A stretch of 28,558 nucleotides of DNA from DUOX01 sp050944015 (GTDB lineage: Bacteria; Bacillota; Clostridia; Oscillospirales; Oscillospiraceae), in contig JBMNQG010000022.1 in assembly GCA_050944015.1 (NCBI GenBank), forward strand, positions 1 through 28,558. The letters are read 5' to 3'. Positions 22,606-28,558 of this stretch are shown here, piece after piece. The translations under genes were made by a program, and so were the position numbers. Numbering within the stretch: the stretch's first letter is position 1; every line of letters starts with the position of its first letter. Below the pieces are notes generated by a model. That model was not told the DNA's origin, made no database searches, and worked only from the letters and a program-made list of their open reading frames with translations.

Positions 22606-23511
22606 TCAGCCCTCGTCCCGGAGGCAGTTGCGTTTGATGCCAAGAATTTCGCGGGCTTCCTGAGCGGTGGCGATTTCGCGGCCGGCCTGCTTCGCCAGAT
22701 TTGCCGCGCGCTCCACCAGCATGACGTTGGTGGCGATTATCTTGTTGCCGTCGGCGTCCCTGCCGTACACCACGTTGTCTTCAAGACCCACGCGCAGCCC
22801 GTCGCAGCCCAGGGCCAGGCCCGCCAGCATCATTTCCATGTGGCATTTTCCAATGCCGGAAACGGACCAAGTGGCGTCTTTTGGCAGCTTGTCAACCAGG
22901 AAGGCCAGGTTTGCGGTGGTGCCGGGCATGGCGCCGCCGACGCCCATAATGAACTGGTAATGGGCCGGTGTGGGGATGTTCCATTTGTTTATGTAGTAGT
23001 TGGCGGCATCAATAAAGCCGGTGTCGAAAATCTCAAATTCGGGCTTTATGTCCAGCTTCACTATCTCCTGGCTCAGCAGGTCCAGGAACCGCGGGCTGTT
23101 TTCAAAAATGTAGCTGTATGCCCAGTTCAGGGTGCCCGGGTCGAAGGAGCACATTTCCGGCTTCAGGGCGCTCAAGTGCTGCAGGCGCTTGCGGTCCTCG
23201 TATTCGCCGCCGGAGGTTGTAAGGTTGATGATAATGTCCACGCCTGCCTCGGCGCAGTATTTGCGCGCCAGCTCAACGGTCTTTGTGAACTGGCCCAAAT
23301 CCATGGATTTGTAGCCCTCCACAAACTTGCCGTCGGGGAGGACGGTGTCCTTGCGGACGTGGATATGGGCAATGGCAGCCCCTGCTTTTGCCACTTCAAC
23401 CACTTGGCGGGCAATTTCTTCGGGAGTGTATGGCACGGTGGGAGCCTGTTCCTTTCGGGTGCCTGCTCCGCAAAGGGCGGCTGAGATAATCAGTTTATTG
23501 GATTTTGCCAT
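22606..23511 (-). CDS. Beta-keto acid cleavage enzyme (BKACE/DUF849, Kce-like)
   Basis: 301 residues, the usual family size. BKACEs react a beta-keto acid with acetyl-CoA to give acetoacetate plus a new CoA ester. The zinc motif AHIHVR has His49 and His51; the third ligand is probably Glu244 in VGLEDNVV. CGAGTRKEQAPTVPYTPEEIA is the family N-terminus, and DGLRVGLED the C-terminal signature. Family members act on 3-keto-5-aminohexanoate (lysine fermentation), triacetate (phloroglucinol degradation) and others. No other lysine-fermentation genes are present. The thiolase and transhydroxylase upstream favour a triacetate-like substrate (inference). Start ATG 23511 with AGAGGG upstream. Confidence 0.93.
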   Translation of the reverse strand: MAKSNKLIISAALCGAGTRKEQAPTVPYTPEEIARQVVEVAKAGAAIAHIHVRKDTVLPDGKFVEGYKSMDLGQFTKTVELARKYCAEAGVDIIINLTTSGGEYEDRKRLQHLSALKPEMCSFDPGTLNWAYSYIFENSPRFLDLLSQEIVKLDIKPEFEIFDTGFIDAANYYINKWNIPTPAHYQFIMGVGGAMPGTTANLAFLVDKLPKDATWSVSGIGKCHMEMMLAGLALGCDGLRVGLEDNVVYGRDADGNKIIATNVMLVERAANLAKQAGREIATAQEAREILGIKRNCLRDEG

Positions 23512-23546
23512 TAGGATTACCCTCTTTCTTCTTACAGAGTTAAGAA

Positions 23547-24749
23547 TTAATCGCAAAGCTCTACTATGTCGGCGGTGCCCATGCCTCCTGCCGCGCACAG
23601 GGTGGCCATGCCGTATTTTACGCCCCGTTTCCTCATCTCATGGACAAGGGTTACAAGGATGCGACAGCCTGAGGACCCGACAGGGTGGCCTAGGGCTATG
23701 GCGCCGCCGTTGACGTTAATAATGTCCGTATTCAGCCCCAGCTCCCTGATGCAGCCCAGGGCCTGGGCGGCAAAAGCCTCGTTCAGCTCGATAAGGCCGA
23801 TATCGTCAAGGCTGAGGCCGGACTTCTTCAGTGCCATGCGGACGGCCGGCACCGGGCCGAGGCCCATGATTCTGGGGTCCACGCCGGCGGTGGCATGGGA
23901 TACGAACCGGGCAATTGGCTTTAAGCCCAGCTGCCTGGCCTTTTCCTCGGTCGTTATGAGAACCGCCGAGGCGCCGTCATTGCGCCCGCTGGAATTGCCG
24001 GCGGTAACCGTTCCGCCCTCCCTGAAAACGGGCTTCAGTTTTGCCAGCTTTTCCATGGAGGTGTCCCTGGGATGCTCGTCGGTGTCAAAGATTATCGGGT
24101 CGCCCTTCTTCTGGGGAACCGCCACTGGCACTATCTCGTCCTTGAAGCGGCCCTCGGATATTGCCTTCTTAGCCTTCATCTGGCTCTCAAGGGCAAAGGC
24201 GTCCTGGTCCTCCCGGGATATTCCCATCCGCTCCGCCACGTTTTCGGCGGTCATGCCCATGTTGAAGATGCCGTAGATATCCTGCGGCTGGCTTTGGAAC
24301 TGCCCTTCGGTAAGGGAGTCAACAAGCACGGTGTTGCCGGTGCCCAGGCCGAAACGGGCTCCGCGGATGTAGAAGATGGCGTTGGACATGCTCTCGGTTC
24401 CCCCGGCTAAAACCACGTCGTGCTCCTCGCACTGGATGGACATGAGGCCGTTGTTTATGGCGCACAGGCCGCTGGCGCACTGGCGCATGACGGTATAGGC
24501 GGGAACCTCTTCGGGTATGCCGCTGCGCAGGGCGGCAAGCCGGGCTATATTCGGGTTGTCGGAGCTTTGGCGGCAGTGTCCCAGGATAACCTCTCCGATT
24601 TCCTTGGGGTCTATGCCGGTACGTTCAAGTACGGCCTTTATGCAGGTTTCCGCCAGAGTCTCCGGCAAAACTGTTTTAAGGGAGCCGCCAATGGTGCCAA
24701 CGGCTGTGCGGACGGCTTCCACAATGACAACTTCATTTGGATTACGCAT
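23547..24749 (-). CDS. Acetyl-CoA C-acetyltransferase (thiolase)
   Basis: A 400-residue thiolase, full length. The acylated nucleophile is Cys91 in RQCASGLCAI; NEAFAAQ (Asn323), GGAIALGHPVGSSG (His355) and CAAGGMG (Cys385) complete the active site. It would split acetoacetyl-CoA to two acetyl-CoA, or run in reverse. It lies 35 bases upstream of BKACE, whose acetoacetyl product it could consume after CoA transfer. GGGAGG lies shortly before the ATG. A large inverted repeat separates it from the upstream iron-sulfur subunit gene. Confidence 0.95.
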   Translation of the reverse strand: MRNPNEVVIVEAVRTAVGTIGGSLKTVLPETLAETCIKAVLERTGIDPKEIGEVILGHCRQSSDNPNIARLAALRSGIPEEVPAYTVMRQCASGLCAINNGLMSIQCEEHDVVLAGGTESMSNAIFYIRGARFGLGTGNTVLVDSLTEGQFQSQPQDIYGIFNMGMTAENVAERMGISREDQDAFALESQMKAKKAISEGRFKDEIVPVAVPQKKGDPIIFDTDEHPRDTSMEKLAKLKPVFREGGTVTAGNSSGRNDGASAVLITTEEKARQLGLKPIARFVSHATAGVDPRIMGLGPVPAVRMALKKSGLSLDDIGLIELNEAFAAQALGCIRELGLNTDIINVNGGAIALGHPVGSSGCRILVTLVHEMRKRGVKYGMATLCAAGGMGTADIVELCD

Positions 24750-24771
24750 TTGAATTACCTCCCAATTCTAA

Positions 24772-24830
24772 CCCCCTGTTTCGTAACGCAGCGGATGAGA
24801 AAGTCAGGCTGCGTTACGAGTAACAGGGGG
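24772..24830. repeat. Large inverted repeat between the iron-sulfur subunit and thiolase genes
   Basis: CCCCCTGTT (24772-24780) and CGTAACGCAGC (24782-24792) pair with GCTGCGTTACG (24808-24818) and AACAGGGGG (24822-24830). This is 20 base pairs with a 1x3 internal loop and a 15-base apical loop. There is no U-tract on either strand, so it is not an ordinary terminator. It may stabilise the upstream mRNA, be a processing site, or be a dispersed repeat. Confidence 0.7.
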
Positions 24831-24839
24831 AGAAAGTCT

Positions 24840-25679
24840 TTAGGCCTTTTCCAGGATTATTTCACCCAGATTGACGGCGGCGTTGGTTCTGGTCTTTATC
24901 TCCGCAGTCTTGTAGCCCTCAGCCTCTACTTTGATGGTAAAGGTCTTGTTCAGGGGGAGAAACCTGAATTCAAAGTCGCCGAAGAAATCTGTAACAGTCT
25001 CCATGACCTGCCCGCTTTCCTCGCAGATGACGGTAACCTTTGCGCCCTTGCAGCAGGAATCGTCATCGCCGCAGACAACTTCGCCGGCAATGAAGGGCTT
25101 GGGCAGGTGGCGGTAGTAAACGGCGGGGTTGGTGCCGTACTCGGGGCGGAATTTCTCCAGCTCGCCGGCATGCTCCTTTATGTATATGGAGATCTCGCTT
25201 GTGGGATCGTCCAGGTCGCCGAAAAGGAGGGCGCCGTTGGGGCAGCACTCGCTGCAGCGGGTGACTTTTTCACCGGCGTCCAGCATGTGCGCGCACATGG
25301 TGCATTTCTGGGGCAGCTGGGACTGCTCGTTCCATGCGATTGCGCCGTAGGGGCATGCGCTCACTAGTTCGCGGTTGCCTCTGGCCTTTTCGGGGTCAAT
25401 GATGATTATGCCGTCGTCCCTCCTGTAGACCTGATCCGGGAAACGATTCAGGCAGGGGGCGTCCTCGCAGTTCTGGCAGGGGATGGGGATATAGTCCACT
25501 TTTACCTTGCTGCCGGTGCCGTATTCCACTTCATTTACGCGAATGAGGTTAACGCCCTCGCAGGTGGCTGCGGCAGTGGGGGGATAATCGTTGCCGGTAT
25601 ATTCGTCCTTGCAGGCCAGGAAGCAGGAGCAGCAGCCGTTGCAGCGCTCAATATTGAATACAAATCCGTATCTTGCCAT
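24840..25679 (-). CDS. athS: Transhydroxylase-type small subunit: 4Fe-4S protein with transthyretin-like C-terminus
   Basis: 279 residues from ATG 25679, with GAGGTGA upstream; the in-frame GTG at 25688 is less likely. The N-terminal cluster motif is CNGCCSCFLAC (Cys13, 16, 19, 23). A second motif, CQNCEDAPCLNRFP, lacks the usual fourth Cys. ACPYGAI and CTMCAH with CSECCP follow. From about 190 on, a beta-rich domain (AGEVVCG, DFFGDFEFRFL, AEGYKTAEI) looks transthyretin/carboxypeptidase-regulatory-like. Iron-sulfur modules plus such a domain are typical of the pyrogallol hydroxytransferase small subunit. It carries electrons for the large subunit. Resorcinol hydroxylase and catechol dehydroxylase partners are related. 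Confidence 0.85.
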   Translation of the reverse strand: MARYGFVFNIERCNGCCSCFLACKDEYTGNDYPPTAAATCEGVNLIRVNEVEYGTGSKVKVDYIPIPCQNCEDAPCLNRFPDQVYRRDDGIIIIDPEKARGNRELVSACPYGAIAWNEQSQLPQKCTMCAHMLDAGEKVTRCSECCPNGALLFGDLDDPTSEISIYIKEHAGELEKFRPEYGTNPAVYYRHLPKPFIAGEVVCGDDDSCCKGAKVTVICEESGQVMETVTDFFGDFEFRFLPLNKTFTIKVEAEGYKTAEIKTRTNAAVNLGEIILEKA

Positions 25680-25689
25680 TGTCTTCACC

Positions 25690-28203
25690 TCAACCTTCCC
25701 ATTTGCGGCACTCTACCAGGCATGAGTTGGGCGTCATGCCGGGCGCGTTTTTCGAAAGCATTCTCGAGGATGTCAAAAGGTTTATGCAGCCGCCCCTGTC
25801 CGTAGCTCCGGGCACCGGCACCACCGGGTCGTATTTGGCGGAGCAGCCGTAGCTGTGCATTACTCCGGGCGGCACACGGTTTGTTACGTCGGCGATGCAG
25901 ATGACGCTTCCGCGGTCGTTGTAAATCTCAACCAGGTCGCCGCTCTTGATGCCGCGCTCCGCAGCGTCCTTGGGGTTGATGCGGGCGGGCCAGTAGGCGT
26001 ATCCGTCCTTGATAACCCTGTGCATGGGTATCTCATCCAGCCAGCTGGCATGCTTGTCGTAATGGGTGTGGAATGAGAACCTGGGGTGGGGCGAGATGAT
26101 CTGGAGAGGATACTTCTCGTAAAGCTCCGACCTGTGGCCTTCCCAGCTGGGGATGTAGTGGGGAACCGGAGGCCGCTCTTCGTCATCGGGGGAGAGGGCC
26201 TTCAGGCTTTCGCTGGAAAACTCTATCTTGCCGGAATAGGTTCCCAGCTCGTGGGCCTTGTCGGTGCCGCGCTTCGGGTTGAGATAGTCCTGAGTATCGC
26301 AGGGGCGATCCTCGTAGTACCAGCGGAAAGCGGGGGTCTCCTTGTAATCCTCCGGCACGGGAAAGATATAGTAGCCCTTGCGGTTAAACTCCTCCCAGGA
26401 GCAGCGTTTTGAAAGCTCGGACAGATTCCAGTAGGCTTCTGCCCAGTCGTCCTCTGTCTTGCCTTCCGTGTAAAGCTCCTTCATGCCCAGCTTGTCGGCT
26501 ATCAGGGAGAAGATTTCATAGTCGGACTTGGACTCGCCCAGTGGCTCTATGCACTTCTGCTGGCGGATGATGACGCGCCAGTTGTTGCCGATTTGGGCGT
26601 GGGTGGTGTAGCCGCCGCCGACTGCCCATTCGCCCAGGTCGTTGCGCTCCAGGTTGGTGCAGGCGGGGAGAATTATATCCGCGTATCCGGTCTCGCCGCT
26701 CCACCAGCAGTCCTGGTTCACCACAAACTCAAGGCCGCCCTCCTGGTACATCTTCGCCCACTTGTTGGTGTCGGACATGGTGCCGAAGAAGCTGCCGCCG
26801 TAGCGGTAGAACATCTTTACGGGTCCCTCTATGGGGTATTCGTGCTTGTTGAACTGCTGCTCGATGGACTGGCCGCAGAAACCGTCGCCAAGGAAGGCGT
26901 CGGAGCCGTTGAGTATCGCCTCGGGGAAGGTGAGGCGGTACAGGCGCTGCTTGGTGGTCACGTTGGCGGAGAGCTTATGTTTTGCTGCGGGCGAAAGGCC
27001 CATACGGGATTCAGGCTCTGCGTATCCGGGGAACCAGGTGTAGTCGGAGGGAGCGCCCATGGTGGTGCCCCAGATGGAAACGCCGGGCTTGCCCAGGCCC
27101 TGCATGGCGCAGAGAGCCACCAGCATTCTGGCGTGCTCCGTACCGAAAGCGGTACGGCACGCGCCGCCCTCGCCGCCGCGCACGCCGCCGGCCAGCGCAA
27201 CGCGCTTGCTTGCCCATTCCCTGGCCAGGGCGCGGATGCGCCGGGCGGGGATGCCTGTTTCCTCGGCTGCCCATTCGGGGGTCTTGGGAATACCGTCCTC
27301 CTTGCCCATTATGTAGTCTCTGAATTCCTCTATTCCTATCGTCTTGCGCTCCACGAAGTCGTGGTCGTAGGTGTCGTCAACAAACCAGGTGTAGGCGATG
27401 GCTGCCGCCAGGGCGGCGTCCGTGCCGGGCCGCGGGGCGAGCCATGTGCCGTCCATGACGGCGTTGGTGTAGTTGTAGAAGGGGTCGATGAAGACGCACT
27501 TTATGCCCATTTCCTTCAGCCAGACGCGCCAGATGTTGGACTCCTGGCCGGAGTAGATGCCGTGGGTGCTGTCCGGGTCGTTTGACCAGAACACTATCAT
27601 GTCCGTGTGCTTGAAGGCGTCCTGCAGCAGGTCGAACTGCTCCGGTTGGCCAAGCCTCCAGTAGAAGCCCCACATATGGGTGGCGCCCCACATCCAGCCT
27701 TCCCAGGAATCCGGGTTGTCCAGGATGGGAGTGTAGTTAAGCATGCTCATGAAGCGGTTGAAGGGGCCCATCTTATAACCAACGATGCCCCAGTTGTGGT
27801 GGGAGGAAGTGATGCCAGTGATGGCGTGGCCGCCGTAGGTTTCGGTAATGCGCTTGATTTCGCCGGCCACGATGGTGGCAGCCTCGTCCCAGGATATGCG
27901 TACATATCCGCTCTTGCCGCGGTTCTGGGGATTGCGCTCGCCGTTGGGGTCAAAGTCTACCCGTTTCATGGGGTAGAGGATGCGGTCCTTGGAATAAACT
28001 CTGTTGCGTTCGGCCAAAACGTTTTGCGCCAAGCGCATTGCCTTGGGTGGAGAGTATTTTTTCCCGTTCTTGTCCACAATGGTCCATGGCTTGGGATAGT
28101 CCTCTTCGGGCACCTGAAGAGGGCGGATGCGGGTTATCCGACCGTCCTTGACGTATACCGAGATCGGCCCGCCGGTTGTTAGATTAGTGTAGACCTTCTC
28201 CAA
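25690..28203 (-). CDS. athL: Pyrogallol hydroxytransferase (transhydroxylase)-like large subunit, Mo-bis-MGD enzyme
   Basis: 837 residues of the DMSO-reductase superfamily. There is no N-terminal Cys cluster motif and no Tat signal, as in cytoplasmic transhydroxylase. The start region is TGGPISVYVKDGRI. SSHHNWGIVGY carries the active-site His, NPDSWEGWMWG the Asp and the Ser that ligates molybdenum, and FPGYAEP a conserved Tyr. These sit near His144, Asp174, Ser175 and Tyr404 as I recall them for the Pelobacter enzyme. That enzyme moves a hydroxyl to pyrogallol, giving phloroglucinol. I start at TTG 28203, eight bases after AAAGGAG; an upstream TTG (28227) lacks a site. Resorcinol hydroxylase and catechol dehydroxylases are alternatives. 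Confidence 0.85.
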   Translation of the reverse strand: MEKVYTNLTTGGPISVYVKDGRITRIRPLQVPEEDYPKPWTIVDKNGKKYSPPKAMRLAQNVLAERNRVYSKDRILYPMKRVDFDPNGERNPQNRGKSGYVRISWDEAATIVAGEIKRITETYGGHAITGITSSHHNWGIVGYKMGPFNRFMSMLNYTPILDNPDSWEGWMWGATHMWGFYWRLGQPEQFDLLQDAFKHTDMIVFWSNDPDSTHGIYSGQESNIWRVWLKEMGIKCVFIDPFYNYTNAVMDGTWLAPRPGTDAALAAAIAYTWFVDDTYDHDFVERKTIGIEEFRDYIMGKEDGIPKTPEWAAEETGIPARRIRALAREWASKRVALAGGVRGGEGGACRTAFGTEHARMLVALCAMQGLGKPGVSIWGTTMGAPSDYTWFPGYAEPESRMGLSPAAKHKLSANVTTKQRLYRLTFPEAILNGSDAFLGDGFCGQSIEQQFNKHEYPIEGPVKMFYRYGGSFFGTMSDTNKWAKMYQEGGLEFVVNQDCWWSGETGYADIILPACTNLERNDLGEWAVGGGYTTHAQIGNNWRVIIRQQKCIEPLGESKSDYEIFSLIADKLGMKELYTEGKTEDDWAEAYWNLSELSKRCSWEEFNRKGYYIFPVPEDYKETPAFRWYYEDRPCDTQDYLNPKRGTDKAHELGTYSGKIEFSSESLKALSPDDEERPPVPHYIPSWEGHRSELYEKYPLQIISPHPRFSFHTHYDKHASWLDEIPMHRVIKDGYAYWPARINPKDAAERGIKSGDLVEIYNDRGSVICIADVTNRVPPGVMHSYGCSAKYDPVVPVPGATDRGGCINLLTSSRMLSKNAPGMTPNSCLVECRKWEG

Positions 28204-28270
28204 AGCAGTTGCTCCTTTCCTATGCAAGTATTGCCAGTTAACTCGTTTGTTAATTTAGTATCCATATAAT

Positions 28271-28299
28271 AATAAACCTTAGAACAATACCAAAGTCAA
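28271..28299 (-). promoter_or_regulatory. Candidate promoter of the transhydroxylase operon
   Basis: On the minus strand, TTGACT (28299-28294), 17 bases and TTTATT (28276-28271). The -35 is good and the -10 moderate. It would give a leader of about 60 bases before the TTG start. Confidence 0.45.
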
Positions 28300-28318
28300 G
28301 GGCTGTATTCCAAGAAAC

Positions 28319-28347
28319 TTTACATTTAAGATATAAAATGTTATATT
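28319..28347 (+). promoter_or_regulatory. Candidate promoter of the right-edge molybdoenzyme gene
   Basis: TTTACA (28319-28324), 17 bases, TATATT (28342-28347), 5/6 at each hexamer. About 100 bases of leader follow, with a small AGGA/TCCT hairpin and T-rich runs. The divergent minus-strand promoter lies 20 bases away, so both could share regulator sites. Confidence 0.55.
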
Positions 28348-28453
28348 GTAATTAATAAAAAAAACACCCATTTCCCCCGCAGGACTATATCCTTAAGACA
28401 AGGGCTTGTTTTTAATGTGTTTTTGTTTTATTAACGGATTAAGGAGGCTTAAT

Positions 28454-28558
28454 ATGTCCATAGAATATGACCGTGTAGAAAGAACCACCGTATGGTCTCC
28501 CGGTCCTGGCTGCCATGGCGGATGCGGAGCCTTAGTCTATTTCAAGGGCGATAAGGTG
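28454..28558 (+). CDS. Molybdopterin-dependent oxidoreductase, N-terminal fragment (runs off window)
   Basis: 35 codons are visible from ATG 28454, preceded by AAGGAGG. The segment WSPGPGCHGGCGALVYFKGDKV resembles the N-terminus of DMSO-reductase-family catalytic subunits: two Cys (20 and 24) would ligate a 4Fe-4S cluster, followed by the typical strand before the VEGDP region. Unlike the neighbouring transhydroxylase large subunit it keeps Cys ligands, so it is a different subclass. It is divergent from that operon and may belong to the same aromatic metabolism. The function cannot be set from this fragment. Confidence 0.75.
   Translation, partial: MSIEYDRVERTTVWSPGPGCHGGCGALVYFKGDKV

Noticed and set aside
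22558..23484. 308-codon plus-strand ORF opposite BKACE
   Set aside because: Antisense shadow of a well-supported gene; high-GC third positions keep the opposite strand open.
24420..25367. 315-codon plus-strand ORF opposite thiolase and the iron-sulfur subunit
   Set aside because: It spans two convincing minus-strand genes and the inverted repeat between them, with no motif of its own.
26593..27585. 330-codon plus-strand ORF opposite the transhydroxylase large subunit
   Set aside because: Shadow frame, Val/Gly/Ala-rich low-information product, no ribosome site.
28223..28236. Sigma-54-like TGGCAATACTTGCA on the minus strand before the transhydroxylase gene
   Set aside because: GG and GC are 8 bases apart instead of the required 10, and the element abuts the ribosome binding site.

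Overview
The window looks like chromosomal DNA of an anaerobic Bacillota (Firmicutes) bacterium, most likely class Clostridia. This is inferred from gene content: RNase J, an XpaC/TelA pair, a type Ibeta DAHP synthase, a type II dehydroquinase, strong GGAGG-type ribosome binding sites and several TTG starts. A molybdenum hydroxytransferase with a beta-keto-acid cleavage enzyme also suggests anaerobic aromatic catabolism. No rRNA, tRNA, CRISPR array, transposase or phage gene was seen.

Layout. 1-1178 (-): 5' part of a sigma-54-dependent activator (PAS plus AAA+), cut by the window edge. 1411-1914 (+): an unknown four-helix membrane protein. 1988-2461 (-): a YbaK-type aminoacyl-tRNA deacylase. 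2684-3898 (+): argG. 3954-12324 (-): one long aromatic amino acid operon, read aroF-tyrA-aroB-aroA-aroC-pheA-aroE/aroK fusion-aroQ. It covers all seven steps to chorismate plus the committed Phe and Tyr branch enzymes. 12411-15966 (-): an envelope operon of xpaC, telA, a LemA-like gene and a TPM-domain gene. 15978-19459 (+): a structured RNA candidate, rpe, recR, a structured leader and RNase J. 19518-21612 (+): M19 dipeptidase, ArsC/Spx-like protein, SDR oxidoreductase. 21851-22006 (+): a possible 51-residue protein. 22052-22471 (-): a hotdog thioesterase. 22606-28203 (-): pyrogallol-hydroxytransferase-like large and small subunits, thiolase and BKACE. 28454-end (+): start of a second molybdopterin enzyme.

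The most striking element is the control region of the aromatic operon. A perfect TTGACA-N17-TATAAT promoter is followed by a 35-codon leader peptide with ten Tyr/Phe codons among codons 11-21. Next come mutually exclusive RNA pairings and a 13-bp terminator with eight U residues just before aroF. This has the architecture of ribosome-mediated attenuation responding to charged tRNA-Tyr and tRNA-Phe. No T-box was found.

The second theme is the right-hand operon. A transhydroxylase that makes phloroglucinol from pyrogallol, in one operon with a beta-keto-acid cleavage enzyme and a thiolase, fits an anaerobic trihydroxybenzene-to-acetyl-CoA route. The reductase and ring-opening steps are not in the window, so this is inference. 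Two structured RNA candidates, upstream of rpe and of rnj, could not be matched to a known class by eye.
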